Origin: Mesorhizobium sp.
GTDB lineage: Bacteria; Pseudomonadota; Alphaproteobacteria; Rhizobiales; Rhizobiaceae
DNA: 64,000 bases
NCBI RefSeq assembly: GCF_024509055.1
Contig: NZ_JANINM010000524.1
Coordinates: 19,487 to 83,486 of the forward strand
Reading direction: 5' to 3'
The notes under the pieces are model-generated. The model saw only the letters and a program-made list of their open reading frames with translations. It did no database searches and was not told the DNA's origin. Positions 1 through 9,496 of this stretch are shown here, one piece after another. The position numbers and the translations under genes were made by a program. Numbering within the stretch: position 1 is the stretch's first letter; each line of letters opens with the position of its first letter.

Positions 1-525
1 CGACAGCGGGGCGACGTCAGTGAGCGAGGTCAGCATATCCTCTGGAAGGGCGACCACCACGGGCCCCGGCCGTCCCGTCGTCGCAGTCACCCAGGCACGC
101 CCCAGGATTTCCGGGATGCGCTCCACGCTGTCGATCTCGACGGCCCATTTCGCCATCGTCCCGAAGACTGCGCGATAGTCTATCTCCTGAAACGCCTCGC
201 GGCCTTTCATATCGGTGCCTACCTGCCCGACGAACAGGACCATCGGCACGCTGTCTTGCATTGCTGTGTGGACGCCGATCGATGCATTGGTCACGCCCGG
301 TCCACGTGTCACGAAGCAGAGGCCCGGGTTGCCCGTCAGCTTGCCCCAGGCTGCAGCCATGAACGCCGCGCCCCCCTCGTTTCGGCAAAGGACGAAATCG
401 AGAGCTCCCTGCGTGTCGTACAGCGCGTCAAGGACGGCGAGATAGCTTTCGCCTGGAACGCCAAACGCCTTCGACGCCCCGAGTGCGAGCAGGCTTTCGA
501 CTAAGACCGATCCGCCATTTCTCAT
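1..525 (-). CDS. Thiamine-pyrophosphate enzyme, N-terminal part (runs off the window)
   Basis: The visible 175 codons encode the N-terminal TPP-binding (Pyr) domain of the acetolactate synthase / benzoylformate decarboxylase superfamily. The start ATG is at 523-525 and the frame is open to base 1, so the C-terminal part is missing. FGVPGE lies near the N-terminus. CRNEGGAAFMA carries the glutamate that activates the TPP ring in this superfamily, with Asn where acetolactate synthases usually have His. TRGPGVTNA and GRPGPVVVALPEDM follow. The reaction cannot be told from this half; a 2-oxo acid carboligase or decarboxylase is likely. A perfect palindrome (694-710) lies upstream, between this gene and the GntR gene, suggesting membership of that regulon. 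Confidence 0.85.
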   Translation of the reverse strand, partial: MRNGGSVLVESLLALGASKAFGVPGESYLAVLDALYDTQGALDFVLCRNEGGAAFMAAAWGKLTGNPGLCFVTRGPGVTNASIGVHTAMQDSVPMVLFVGQVGTDMKGREAFQEIDYRAVFGTMAKWAVEIDSVERIPEILGRAWVTATTGRPGPVVVALPEDMLTSLTDVAPLS

Positions 526-693
526 TGTGAATTCAGCTCCTGGCCCAGCGTGGAACACCTTCAATGATTAGCCGACAGGCACATGGGCGGACATTGAGCG
601 CCCTAAGTCCCGCGCAGCATCCCGCGGCCGGGATCCTACAGTCACGGCAAGCCAGCCTGCGAGAGGCGCCGGCAGCGCCCAATGCAATCTTGG

Positions 694-710
694 CACTTAT
701 ATGATAAGTG
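694..710. promoter_or_regulatory. Candidate GntR operator, site 1
   Basis: This is a perfect inverted repeat, CACTTAT-ATG-ATAAGTG. It sits about 170 bases upstream of the TPP-enzyme start and downstream of the gntR stop. The same 17 bases, in reverse orientation and with matching flanks, occur at 15723-15739. The role as an FCD-GntR operator is inferred from the repetition and the adjacent regulator. Confidence 0.65.
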
Positions 711-790
711 ATATATTTGCGGAAAAGTCAAGCCTCTCCCTTCGCCATTTTCATTGCGCAGGGCACTGAAAAGAGAAGGGCGTTTGGCGC

Positions 791-1534
791 TTACTCGACC
801 TCAGAGGTCGCCGGCTCGTTTAGCATGCCGCGGTAGCGGTTCAGGCTTTCCTCGAGGTGAAGCGCCAGGGCGTTCCGAGCACCTTTGGCATCGCCTTGGG
901 TTATCGCCGCCAGAATTGCGGAGTGTTCCTTGTTGATCTTTTTCAGGTAGCCCTTCGACGTTGGCGTCGACTGGCGGTGCTTGAGCACAAGGTCGAAATT
1001 GATCTCGCGGAACACTGCCTCAAGAAAGTTCGGGAAGTGTGGATTGCGAGTGGCACGGGCTATCGCGAGATGAAAATCGAAGTCGGCACGGGCCTCGACT
1101 TCCACGTCATTGGTCTCCAGCGTGTCGAGATAGTCGAATGCCCGCGCTATATCCGCTAAAGCATCCGGAGTACGCCTGGATGCTGCCAGCGCGACGGACT
1201 GCATTTCCACCCCGAGTCTAAGCTCAAGGATCTCCATCGCGGACCGGATATCTTCGATGCGGCTGATCTCGAAGCTTAGGGCCTTGATGTCGCGATCGGT
1301 GACGTAGACGCCAGCTCCCTGCCTGGAGGTCACCTTGCCGGCCACCTTCAATGAGGTCAGGGCTTCACGTATCACGGTGCGGCTGACACCGAACTCCTCG
1401 CAAAGCTGCGCGCTTGAGGGTATCTTCTCGCCGGGCGGATACAGACCCGACTCGATACGTCCCGCGAGCTGTGCTACGACGATTTCGGCTAGGTTGCCTC
1501 GCTGCGTGATAACGGACGACAATACATCCTCCAC
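791..1534 (-). CDS. GntR-family transcriptional regulator, FadR/FCD subfamily
   Basis: This 247-residue protein has an N-terminal winged helix (about residues 12-78; SSAQLCEEFGVSRTVIREAL is the recognition region) and a C-terminal FCD ligand domain. The family's metal-binding residues are visible: D151 and H155 in ADFDFH, H204 in KEHSAI and H226 in LHLEES. FCD regulators usually bind small carboxylates and leave DNA on binding. The gene lies just downstream of the YdiJ-like gene, and a half-conserved copy of the ATAAGTG motif (about 1556-1576) fills the 38-base gap, suggesting autoregulation. Related sites stand before the TPP-enzyme, YdiJ/SDR, glutamate mutase/ALDH and ABC-transporter units, so this is the likely master regulator of Region A. 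The ligand may be mesaconate, methylaspartate or another branched dicarboxylate (inference). Confidence 0.9.
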   Translation of the reverse strand: MEDVLSSVITQRGNLAEIVVAQLAGRIESGLYPPGEKIPSSAQLCEEFGVSRTVIREALTSLKVAGKVTSRQGAGVYVTDRDIKALSFEISRIEDIRSAMEILELRLGVEMQSVALAASRRTPDALADIARAFDYLDTLETNDVEVEARADFDFHLAIARATRNPHFPNFLEAVFREINFDLVLKHRQSTPTSKGYLKKINKEHSAILAAITQGDAKGARNALALHLEESLNRYRGMLNEPATSEVE

Positions 1535-1555
1535 TGCCCAATCAAAGACAGCATC

Positions 1556-1576
1556 ATATCACTTATCACATATCAT
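1556..1576. promoter_or_regulatory. Candidate GntR operator, site 2 (half-conserved)
   Basis: Read on the minus strand, this stretch contains GTGATAAGTGATAT, which matches 13 of 14 bases next to site 1. The second arm is poorly kept. It overlaps the end of the YdiJ-like gene and lies directly upstream of gntR, where an autoregulatory operator is expected. Confidence 0.45.
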
Positions 1577-4500
1577 GCTACTGGCAATCCCGGCGGATTG
1601 CCGTTAATCAACATGTTCAGCGCCTGAACAGGGTGCAACATCTTGCGTTTGCTTAGAAGTGCTGCCTGCGACCTGCATGAGTACCCCGTCGCCATCAGGA
1701 CGGTGTCAGTTCCCGCACCATCGAGTGCCGCCGGCCAACTCATCGCATAGATTTCCTGCGAGAGCGCACGGTTTCGCACCTCGTGTCCGAAGGTTCCCGC
1801 CATTCCGCAGCACCCGATCTCAGCAACGTTCAGATCAACGCCCAGCTTCGCAAAAATCCTCGCCCATAGCCTGAACGCCTCGGAAGCGTTCGTGCGTTCA
1901 GTGCAATGACCGAGCAAAAGATAGCGGCCAAAAAAGCTCTTCTGTGCCGGAGCAAGCCTGTCGACATTATCGACCAGCCACTCTTGCGGCAGAAGAACCC
2001 GGGGCGGGATCGACCCGAGACTGGCATATTCCCCCCGGTATGTCAGCGTCATCGAAGGATCGATGCCCACGAGGGTAGCGCCAGTCTCTTCGAGACCCTG
2101 CAGGTAGCGCGCCGTTCTCGTCGCGGCCTTTTCGAAGGCGGCTAGATAGCCGTGGACATGCATTGCCTTGCCGTTTGGCAACGGCGCTGACAGGAAGGGC
2201 AGGAATCCCATGGAGGAGGCTAGGTCCACGATGTCGAGGACAATCTGAGGATCGAAATGCTTCGTGAACGCATCCGCCACGAACACTACGGCACGCGAGC
2301 GATCTCCAGCCGGCAAGGCAAGCAGCCGTTCGCGCGTCGCGATTGCGCAACCACGTTGCTTGAGGCTTCGCTTCAATCGGACCGAAGGCATGGACGGCAG
2401 CGCAGTGAGGCCGATCAAATGCGTTGCAAACTTCCCCGGCGTTGAACGAACGAGCGCGTTGTAGAGCGGCTTGAACGGGGCCACCATCGGCAGCGTGGTC
2501 TCTATTGCCGCAACGACCGGGTCTTTGAGCGGCCGCAGGTACCGCCCGTAGTAAAGCTCGAGGAATTTTGCGCGGAACGCGGGCACGCTAACCTTCACAG
2601 GACATTGTCCAGCGCAGGCCTTGCAGGCCAGGCAAGTGTCCATGGATTCGCGGACCTCGTGCGAAAAGTCGGATCGATTGGCTGGATTGATCGTGTTCCA
2701 TGCCCTGACGGCCAAACGGCCAAGACCATTCGTTGCACGATGGCGCTTGGCCTCATCGAGCGGATCGACCCCCTGGACTGCCAGTAGGCGAAGCCACTCC
2801 CGCATCAGGGATGCCCGGCCCTTCGGAGAAAAACGCCGATCGCGCGTACCTTTGTAGGACGGACACATTACGGAGGTCGCGTCGTAATCAAAGCAAGCGC
2901 CATTGCCGTTGCAATTGGCCGCGTTGTCGTATGCGCCCCGAATTCCCTGGGCGATCGTCCGATCGAAATCTCCGCGCAGAGGCGCGCTATCGATCTTGGC
3001 CAGCGAATCGTCACCGGGCGTGCAAATCTTGCCTGGATTCATCTGATTGCGGGGATCGAAAGCTCTCTTTATTTCCTGCAGGGCCGGATACAGATCGCCA
3101 AAGTATGCGGGGACGTACTCCGAGCGGAGTCCCTTGCCGTGCTCTCCCCACAGGATGCCGCCATGCTTGCGTGTAAGCGCGACTACTGCATCGCTAACGC
3201 GCCTTACCAGCGACACATGTTGCGGGCGGGTCAAGTCGAGGGCGGGCCGGACGTGCAGGACCCCGGCATCCACGTGACCGAACATTCCATATTCCAGCCC
3301 TTCCGCATCCAGAAGCTCACGGAATTCACGGATGTAGGCCGCCAAATTTTCCGGAGGAACGGCAGTGTCCTCGACGAAAGCCACCGGCCGCGCCGAGCCT
3401 TCCGCGCCCCCTAGCAGGCCAACTGCACGCTTTCTCATCGCCCAGATCGCATCGATGTCGCCGCCATGGCGCGCAATGGTATGGCCGCCGCGAGCCTCAC
3501 AAGGTGAAGCCAACAGGCCGCTCTCGACCGCCGCAATCTTGCGGGACAATTCCTCCTGGTCGTCGGCCAGCACCTCGACAATGTTGATGCCGTTTGCGGC
3601 ACCGGATGCTTCAATCGGAAAGAACCGCGCGATCGCCGGCCAGCCGCCATCGGCCCTGGCCAAGCCAAGCACCTTTTCATCGATGGTCTCCACCGATGCC
3701 ACGCTCAAAGCCACGAGGTTGCGAGCGTCCTCCAGCGCACCGTTGAAATCGGCATAGCGGATGTTGACCAGGGCGGCATAAGGCGGGATCGGCAATAGAT
3801 TGAGCTCCGCCTCGGCGAGCATTGCGAGCGTGCCCTCCGATCCACAAAGCAGCGCATTGAGGTCGAAGCGGCCATCCTCGCGTCGAAGATGCGCAAGATC
3901 GTAGCCCGTCATGAATCGGTTCAGCTTAGGGAACGTTTGCGCGATCAACTCTCGATGTGAGCGCTCGACGCGGTCAGCCACGCGACAAGCCTCGCCAATG
4001 AGACCAGGCATCGCTTTGAGTGCCTGCAGCCCACCTTCGTCGACGGGTCTTGACCAAAGTGTATAGCCGTCCGCCATCACTACCCGCAACCCGATCACGT
4101 GGTTGCTGGTCTTGCCGTATAGGCATGACCCTTGGCCGCACGCGTCCGTGCTGACCATACCTCCGATCGTTGCGCGATTTGAGGTCGACAATTCCGGCGC
4201 GAAGAATAGCCCATAGGGCTTGAGAGCAGCGTTGAGTTGATCCTTGACCACGCCGGCCTCAACTCGGGCGACGCGCCGGATCGGATCGATCTCAAGTATC
4301 CTGGTCATATGCCGGGAACAGTCCACGACCAGGCTTTTGGTCAGGGATTGACCATTTGTGCCTGTGCCGCCACCGCGCATCGCAATCGAGACATCGCCGA
4401 ATGCGGGCTCGGAGAGAATCCGCGCCAGGACCTCCAGGTCCTCAATGCCTCGGGGGAAAAGGACGCCTTGCGGCATGACCTGATAGATGGAGTTGTCTGT

Positions 4501-4626
4501 GGAGTAGACGGCCCTAACGCTGGCGCCGGTCGCGATCTCGCCCCGGAAGCCTGCCTCGGTCAGCCGCTCGAAGATACCCGGTGACGCGAGGATTTCCTCT
4601 CTGTCTGAGGCAAGGCAGGGAATCAT
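1573..4626 (-). CDS. FAD-linked dehydrogenase with iron-sulfur C-terminal half (YdiJ-like)
   Basis: This 1017-residue protein has the length and domain order of E. coli YdiJ, a D-2-hydroxyglutarate dehydrogenase. An N-terminal FAD-binding type 4 domain carries RGGGTGTNGQSL and ATIGGMVSTDACGQGS. It is followed by an FAD-oxidase C-terminal domain. Two Fe-S regions come next: a Cys set near residues 567-586 (NCNGNGACFDYDATSVMCP) and CLACKACAGQCPV near 665. A CCG-type domain with EIGCCGMAGTFGHE lies near residue 935. The family oxidises D-2-hydroxy acids and passes electrons to the respiratory chain. It is divergent from two SDR genes over a candidate operator. Given the methylaspartate genes, the substrate could be D-2-hydroxyglutarate or a related hydroxy acid; this is inference. 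Confidence 0.85.
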   Translation of the reverse strand: MIPCLASDREEILASPGIFERLTEAGFRGEIATGASVRAVYSTDNSIYQVMPQGVLFPRGIEDLEVLARILSEPAFGDVSIAMRGGGTGTNGQSLTKSLVVDCSRHMTRILEIDPIRRVARVEAGVVKDQLNAALKPYGLFFAPELSTSNRATIGGMVSTDACGQGSCLYGKTSNHVIGLRVVMADGYTLWSRPVDEGGLQALKAMPGLIGEACRVADRVERSHRELIAQTFPKLNRFMTGYDLAHLRREDGRFDLNALLCGSEGTLAMLAEAELNLLPIPPYAALVNIRYADFNGALEDARNLVALSVASVETIDEKVLGLARADGGWPAIARFFPIEASGAANGINIVEVLADDQEELSRKIAAVESGLLASPCEARGGHTIARHGGDIDAIWAMRKRAVGLLGGAEGSARPVAFVEDTAVPPENLAAYIREFRELLDAEGLEYGMFGHVDAGVLHVRPALDLTRPQHVSLVRRVSDAVVALTRKHGGILWGEHGKGLRSEYVPAYFGDLYPALQEIKRAFDPRNQMNPGKICTPGDDSLAKIDSAPLRGDFDRTIAQGIRGAYDNAANCNGNGACFDYDATSVMCPSYKGTRDRRFSPKGRASLMREWLRLLAVQGVDPLDEAKRHRATNGLGRLAVRAWNTINPANRSDFSHEVRESMDTCLACKACAGQCPVKVSVPAFRAKFLELYYGRYLRPLKDPVVAAIETTLPMVAPFKPLYNALVRSTPGKFATHLIGLTALPSMPSVRLKRSLKQRGCAIATRERLLALPAGDRSRAVVFVADAFTKHFDPQIVLDIVDLASSMGFLPFLSAPLPNGKAMHVHGYLAAFEKAATRTARYLQGLEETGATLVGIDPSMTLTYRGEYASLGSIPPRVLLPQEWLVDNVDRLAPAQKSFFGRYLLLGHCTERTNASEAFRLWARIFAKLGVDLNVAEIGCCGMAGTFGHEVRNRALSQEIYAMSWPAALDGAGTDTVLMATGYSCRSQAALLSKRKMLHPVQALNMLINGNPPGLPVA

Positions 4627-4661
4627 TCGGCATCCGCGAAGAAATTTCTTGTGCTAATCTC

Positions 4662-4678
4662 AAGTTAGCATATAAGTG
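4662..4678. promoter_or_regulatory. Candidate GntR operator, site 3
   Basis: AAGTTAG-CAT-ATAAGTG has one perfect ATAAGTG arm and a second arm matching 4 of 7 positions. It lies in the 90-base divergent gap between the YdiJ-like gene and the first SDR gene, where it could control both promoters. Confidence 0.5.
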
Positions 4679-4716
4679 ATAACATACCAATCTCGCATTC
4701 GATAGGGGATTTCTCG

Positions 4717-5466
4717 ATGCAGGGCCAGACTGCGATTATCGTCGGCGGCGCCTCCGGTCTCGGCCTAGTGACCGCGAAACTTATGATCACTCACGGGGCT
4801 GCAAAAATCGGTCTGATCGATCGGAACGAAACTCTTCTGGCCTCTTCCGCCCAGAGCCTGCGGGAACTTGGGGCCGATGTGGCGACGGCGGCAGCCGACA
4901 TATCGAGGGCCGAAACCGCCCATCGCGGCTTCAACGAGATCGTGGACAAGCTCGGGCGCATCCATGCCCTTGTTAACAGCGCCGCAATCTATCCCCGCAA
5001 GGCGATTCTAGACATCACCGATGACGAATGGGACCTGGAGAACGCAATCAACATCAAGGGTACGTACCACATGATGGTCGCCGCGGTTCGGCACATGCGG
5101 GATTTCGTCAGCCCGCCCGAGGTGACAGGCCGCATCGTCAACGTAACCTCGGTGGACGCCTTCAAGGCGCATCCGCAAAACGCTCACTACGCCGCGACCA
5201 AGGCGGCAGTCGTGAGCCTCACCAAGTCCTTTGCCCAGGAATGCGCCAAGGATCAAATCCTGGTCAACTCGGTCGCGCCGGCGGGCTTCGCCACCGACAG
5301 GGCGAAGGAGCTTGGGTTCCTCCCTGAACTAGCCAAGGCCAGCGCACTGGGCCGCGCAGCGGAGCCAGTCGAGATGGCGCAATGGATCGTCATGATGGCG
5401 AGCGCCCGAAACACCTACGCCACGGGTGAAAACGTCGTGATCAGCGGCGGATACATCTATGTCTGA
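4717..5466 (+). CDS. Short-chain dehydrogenase/reductase (SDR), first of pair
   Basis: This 249-residue classical SDR has the nucleotide-binding motif GGASGLG near residue 10, an NSA variant of the NNAG motif (ALVNSAAIY), a Ser in NVTSVD, and the catalytic pair in HYAATK (YxxxK). The C-terminal [13 protein letters not shown] is typical of the family. It should be a soluble NAD(P)-dependent alcohol/ketone oxidoreductase; the substrate is unknown. It is the first gene of a plus-strand pair, overlaps the next SDR by 8 bases and so is likely translationally coupled. It diverges from the YdiJ-like gene over operator site 3, so expression with the methylaspartate regulon is likely. Confidence 0.85.
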   Translation: MQGQTAIIVGGASGLGLVTAKLMITHGAAKIGLIDRNETLLASSAQSLRELGADVATAAADISRAETAHRGFNEIVDKLGRIHALVNSAAIYPRKAILDITDDEWDLENAINIKGTYHMMVAAVRHMRDFVSPPEVTGRIVNVTSVDAFKAHPQNAHYAATKAAVVSLTKSFAQECAKDQILVNSVAPAGFATDRAKELGFLPELAKASALGRAAEPVEMAQWIVMMASARNTYATGENVVISGGYIYV

Positions 5467-6208
5467 CGCGATTGCACCCTATCGCACAGCCGTCGTAACC
5501 GGGGCCACGAGCGGTATCGGTCGGGCGATCGTTTTCGCCCTTAGGAAGCGCGGCCTTGGGGTTTACGCCGTGGGGCGCAACCAGGATCAGCTCAGCGAGC
5601 TTGCAGACCTATGCGGCGCCCTTCCTGTTCGGGCGGATGTCCGCGAGACGGGAACGATTGCCGCGGCGCTGGCGGGCGTGGACATCGACATTCTCATCAA
5701 CAATGCAGGCATCCTTTCTAGCCGGGCGACCTTCTTTGAGATCGATCCTGCCGAGATCGATGCCATGATCGACGTCAACCTCAAGGCACCGATGCATCTG
5801 ACCCGAGCCCTGCTGCCGGGGATGGTTTCCCGCAAAAGGGGGCATCTGATCTACATAGGATCGAGCGGCGGGCAGGCGCCTTACCCGGCGATGGCCGCCT
5901 ATGGCCCTTCCAAAGCAGGCCTCAGCCTGTTCTGCGACAACCTGAGATGCGACCTCTTGGGCACCTCGGTCCGCGTTAGCGAGATCGTTCCAGGCCGGGT
6001 CCAGACTGGGCTATACAGGACGTCGATACCAAACAACCAGGCCCAGGCTGTACTCTACGACGGGTATCGGCCCATCCAGCCGGAACAGATCGCGACAATC
6101 GTGACCAGCGTGATCGACCTGCCAAGCTTCGTCGACGTCTCGCGCGTCGAGGTGTTTCCGACCGACCAGGCGGCGGGCGGCGGCACGATGGTTAAGCATG
6201 TCCCGTGA
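5459..6208 (+). CDS. Short-chain dehydrogenase/reductase (SDR), second of pair
   Basis: This 249-residue SDR has TGATSGIG for cofactor binding, NNAGI, GSSGG with the catalytic Ser, and YGPSK (YxxxK). Its ATG lies inside the end of the preceding SDR gene in another frame. The two paralogues are clearly diverged, so they probably act on different substrates or successive steps. The C-terminus ([16 protein letters not shown]) resembles the YdfG/serine-dehydrogenase-like SDR group, known for 3-hydroxy acid substrates, but that assignment is weak. No terminator stands out after the stop. Confidence 0.85.
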   Translation: MSDAIAPYRTAVVTGATSGIGRAIVFALRKRGLGVYAVGRNQDQLSELADLCGALPVRADVRETGTIAAALAGVDIDILINNAGILSSRATFFEIDPAEIDAMIDVNLKAPMHLTRALLPGMVSRKRGHLIYIGSSGGQAPYPAMAAYGPSKAGLSLFCDNLRCDLLGTSVRVSEIVPGRVQTGLYRTSIPNNQAQAVLYDGYRPIQPEQIATIVTSVIDLPSFVDVSRVEVFPTDQAAGGGTMVKHVP

Positions 6209-6707
6209 TCCTGCTGCGCGGTGTCGCGCGAAGTCGCTCAAGGCCGCCAAAGGCCTAAGCGGCTGGCGAAACTGAGGTCCCCAAGGCAAGAATCCAATGG
6301 CTCAAACCGAGATGGCGCCTGCATTGGCGATAATCAAAGGCGGTCGGGACCGACGCGAGCTCGCGCCGGCTTACCGGCCGATCGGGCTGAGGGCTGTGCT
6401 TGCAGCCTACTCGGTTCAGGCGAAGCCGGAACATAATCGGGGCCAGTCCCGAGGGCATCTTGCCATAGTGCGGGTATCGGAAGGAAAAGCCCGGACGTAA
6501 ATGCGCCGCCCGCCCAGGACGCGGCCGCCGCGGAGCCGATGCGGCGGCTCGACCGGGCATTCCGGTTTCCACGCCTGGATGGCTGAGCCGTCACGATCAT
6601 CAAGCTTCGCATCGATAAGCTTTAGTGACTCAATCCAACGCAAATGATAACCGAAAGGAGCGTCTGGCGGCGGACGGCGTGCGTCAACTGATGGAGCGGG
6701 TGCATCC
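6209..6707. other. Intergenic stretch without a supported gene
   Basis: About 500 bases separate the second SDR from the LysR gene. Short open frames exist on both strands, but none has a convincing ribosome binding site, recognisable domain or good start. The promoter of the LysR gene should lie at the right end. No operator copy of the ATAAGTG type was seen here. Confidence 0.5.
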
Positions 6708-7652
6708 GTGGCTGATCTTTTCGAGCGGGTCACGCTCCGCCAGCTGCAAATCTTCCTGGCTGCAGTGGAACACCGCAGTTTCTGGCGCGCTGCATCACAG
6801 CTGGACCTGTCTCCCCCAGCGGTGTCCATGCAAATGGCCAAGCTTTCGGAGGCACTTGGATCTCCGCTTTTCGAGAAGGACGGCAGGTCGATACAGCTAA
6901 CGGCCGCGGCGACGGCGCTCATTCCATACGCTGAGCGGATGACCGAGGCGCTGCACGAGGCTCAAAGTGCCCTCAGCGCCCTGCAAGGCCGGCTGAATGG
7001 CCTGGTGCGCGTGGCGATGGTAACCACGTCCAGAAATTTTGGACCGCACTTGCTCCAGGAGTTCCGCCGAAGGCACCCGGACGTCGTCATCGAAACGACC
7101 ATTGCGAACCGGGAAGGCGTCATCAGACGCCTGGAGGCCAATCAAATTGACATCGCTCTCATGGGGCGCCCGCCGCAGCGGATCGAGGTCGAGGCGCGGC
7201 CGTTCGCCAAACATCCGTATGTCCTCATAGGACACCCAGCCAGCGCCTTGGCGAAGCGGAAGATGATTTCGCGGCGAGAGTTGTCACATCAGACCTTTTT
7301 CGTTCGCGAAGAGGGATCCGGGACACGAATGGTGCACGAGAACTACTTTCTCGGTGAAAAGCTGCCGCTGCCGAACGCGTCGATGATGGACAGCAATGAG
7401 AACATTAAGCAGGCCGTCATGGCCGATATGGGGATCGCCTTCATTTCTGCCCACACGGTGGCACTCGAGCTCGAAGCCGGAAAGCTGGCTATCCTCGCGG
7501 CAGACGGCATGCCGACGATGCGCGAATGGTACGTGCTGCACCTAAAGGGCAAGAAACTCAGTCCAGCTGCGCTGAGCTTCAAGGAGTTCGTGCAGGATGA
7601 AGGTCCCGGGCTGATGCGGACCCTCTTCAAGAGGTTCGAAAAATGGGCGTAA
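6708..7652 (+). CDS. LysR-family transcriptional regulator (CbbR-like)
   Basis: This 314-residue protein has the LysR layout: an N-terminal winged helix (TLRQLQIFLAAVEHRSFWRA, then SQLDLSPPAVSMQMAKLSEALG) and a two-lobed effector domain from about residue 95. TLRQLQIF and ALGSPLFEKDGR resemble the CbbR/CysB-like branch. It stands alone on the plus strand, convergent with the fumarase gene, whose stop lies 20 bases beyond its own. LysR proteins usually activate a nearby operon in response to a pathway metabolite. The likely targets are the SDR pair or the fumarase operon, but no LysR box (T-N11-A) was pinned down. Confidence 0.88.
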   Translation: MADLFERVTLRQLQIFLAAVEHRSFWRAASQLDLSPPAVSMQMAKLSEALGSPLFEKDGRSIQLTAAATALIPYAERMTEALHEAQSALSALQGRLNGLVRVAMVTTSRNFGPHLLQEFRRRHPDVVIETTIANREGVIRRLEANQIDIALMGRPPQRIEVEARPFAKHPYVLIGHPASALAKRKMISRRELSHQTFFVREEGSGTRMVHENYFLGEKLPLPNASMMDSNENIKQAVMADMGIAFISAHTVALELEAGKLAILAADGMPTMREWYVLHLKGKKLSPAALSFKEFVQDEGPGLMRTLFKRFEKWA

Positions 7653-7671
7653 GGCTAGCCGGGCGTTGGAC

Positions 7672-9165
7672 TTAATTGCGGCGCCACTCCCTCGGGCCGA
7701 TGGCATGGATCGAAGTTCCGCGGCTGTCGACTGCGACCGTCACCGGCATGTCTTCCACGCGCAGGCGATAGATCGCCTCCATGCCAAGGTCGGCATAGGC
7801 GACAACCTCAGCCGTCCTGACAGCCTTCGAGACAAGGTAGGCCGCACCGCCGACCGCGATCAGATAGGCAGCCTTGTGGCGGGCGATTGCCTCGATAGCC
7901 TCCGCACCCCGCTCAGCTTTCCCGATCATCACTCGCAACCCGGTCCCGGACAGAATCTCTTCGACGAAGCGGTCCATGCGCGTCGCCGTGGTTGGACCCG
8001 CCGGACCGATCACCTCACCGCCTGCTGGCTGGACAGGGCCGACATAGTAGATGGCGCGCCCCTGGAGATCGACGGGCGGCTTCTCGCCGGCGCGCAACGT
8101 CTCCACCATTCGCCTGTGCGCGGCATCGCGACCTGTGAAGAGGGTACCCGACAACAGCAGCGTCTCGCCGGGCCGCCAGGCAGCGATCTCCGCATCGTCG
8201 AGGCGGTCGAGGTTGACGCGGCGGGCTGCAGCCGCGCTCTGCTCCAGCACGACATTGGGCCAGTCATCGGAGTTTGGGGCGTCGAAACGCGCAGGACCCG
8301 AGCCGTCCAGCTCGAAATGGATGTGGCGGGCCGCCGCGCAGTTCGGAATGAGCGCGATAGGCAGCGATGCCGCGTGGGTGGGGAAAGAACGCAACTTGAC
8401 GTCCAGGACGGTCGTGAGCCCCCCCAAGCCCTGCGCGCCGATTCCGAGCGCGTTCACCCGCTCGAAAATCTCCAGCCGCAGCTCTTCAATCCTTGAGCCC
8501 GGGCCCCGGCGCTTGATATCCAGCATATCCAGCGGCTCGTTGAGGGATTCCTTCGCCATCGCCATGGCCTTGTCGACGCTGCCGCCGACACCGATCCCGA
8601 GGATGCCCGGCGGACACCATCCCGCCCCTAGCGTCTCTACCGTTCGCACGACCCAGTCCGCAATGGATTCACCGGGATCAAGGACCGTGAATTTGGCCTT
8701 GTTCTCCGAGCCTCCGCCCTTTGCCGAAACGTCGACGGTCACCCTGCTTCCCGCAACCAGCTCTACGTTCACCATCGCAGGCGTGTTGTCCCCGCTGTTC
8801 ACGCGCCCGAACAGGGGATCATGCACCATCGAGGCGCGGAGGGGATTGTCGCTGGCCTTCCAGGCGCGGCGCACTGCCTTGTCTACGAGATCTTGCAAAG
8901 ACCGCCCGGTAAGGATTCGGGCTCCGATGCCGAGCTTGACGAAGACGTTTGCAGTGCCCGTGTCCTGGCAAATGGGCCGTCGTCCAACGGCGCACATCCG
9001 GGAGTTCATCAGGATTTGCCCGATGGCCTGCTTTGCCGATGCGCTTTCCTCCCGTTCGTAGGCCGCGGCCAAGCCGCGGATGAAGTCCGGAGGATGATAG
9101 TAGGAGATAAACTGCAGCGCCTCGGCAATGCTGTCTATGAAGTCTGCTTCCCTGATCTCAGCCAT
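7672..9165 (-). CDS. Class I fumarase family hydratase, candidate mesaconase
   Basis: This 497-residue protein is a full-length class I (iron-sulfur) fumarase with alpha and beta parts fused. Three cysteines expected to hold the 4Fe-4S cluster are visible: C66 in RPICQDTGT, C184 in GWCPPG and C276 in LIPNCAAARH. The start chosen is the ATG at 9163-9165 (MAEIREAD); the longer upstream frame reads back toward the DUF4387 gene and has no typical fumarase sequence. Class I fumarases can hydrate mesaconate to (S)-citramalate as well as fumarate. As the last gene of an operon that makes mesaconate from glutamate, a mesaconase role is the best inference. The enzyme would be oxygen-sensitive, unusual for a dedicated aerobic pathway. 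Confidence 0.88.
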   Translation of the reverse strand: MAEIREADFIDSIAEALQFISYYHPPDFIRGLAAAYEREESASAKQAIGQILMNSRMCAVGRRPICQDTGTANVFVKLGIGARILTGRSLQDLVDKAVRRAWKASDNPLRASMVHDPLFGRVNSGDNTPAMVNVELVAGSRVTVDVSAKGGGSENKAKFTVLDPGESIADWVVRTVETLGAGWCPPGILGIGVGGSVDKAMAMAKESLNEPLDMLDIKRRGPGSRIEELRLEIFERVNALGIGAQGLGGLTTVLDVKLRSFPTHAASLPIALIPNCAAARHIHFELDGSGPARFDAPNSDDWPNVVLEQSAAAARRVNLDRLDDAEIAAWRPGETLLLSGTLFTGRDAAHRRMVETLRAGEKPPVDLQGRAIYYVGPVQPAGGEVIGPAGPTTATRMDRFVEEILSGTGLRVMIGKAERGAEAIEAIARHKAAYLIAVGGAAYLVSKAVRTAEVVAYADLGMEAIYRLRVEDMPVTVAVDSRGTSIHAIGPREWRRN

Positions 9166-9172
9166 CGCGGAT

Positions 9173-9496
9173 CTACGCTTCGGGATCGAAGGGCACGCCG
9201 AGGAGAGGCGCATGCTGCTGCGCCCCATAGACATCGGTTTCGCCAACTGCCGCCGACGGGAGGCGTCGTTTGATAGTCGCCTTTATGGCGTTCGCTGGTT
9301 CGAAGGCCACGATATCAAGAACGTCTTCCTCCGGAACCCCATAGAGACGGCTGATCAGCCCCTTGTTGATCAACTGGGTGTCGCGTGCCCGTTCGAAGGC
9401 TCTCCGTTCCTTGAAGATGACATCGAGCGTCAGCTCGAACGGCCCGGCGTTCTTGCTGCGCACTACGAGTGCCGCATCCGCGAGAGTGCCCTTCAT
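9173..9496 (-). CDS. DUF4387-like small protein
   Basis: This 107-residue protein begins MKGTLADAALVVRSKNAGPF and includes TLDVIFKERRAFERA and YGVPEEDVLDIVAFEPANAIKATIKR. The pattern matches the small DUF4387 family, found next to AtuA/DUF1446 proteins; the assignment is from memory. It overlaps the AtuA gene by 4 bases and sits 7 bases before the fumarase gene, so the three are tightly coupled. No enzyme function is established for it. The fixed pairing suggests a small subunit of an AtuA complex. No signal peptide or membrane segment is seen. Confidence 0.72.
   Translation of the reverse strand: MKGTLADAALVVRSKNAGPFELTLDVIFKERRAFERARDTQLINKGLISRLYGVPEEDVLDIVAFEPANAIKATIKRRLPSAAVGETDVYGAQQHAPLLGVPFDPEA

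Noticed and set aside
7666..9061. Long plus-strand open frames opposite the fumarase gene
   Set aside because: They lie antisense to a gene with clear catalytic motifs and show biased, low-complexity composition.
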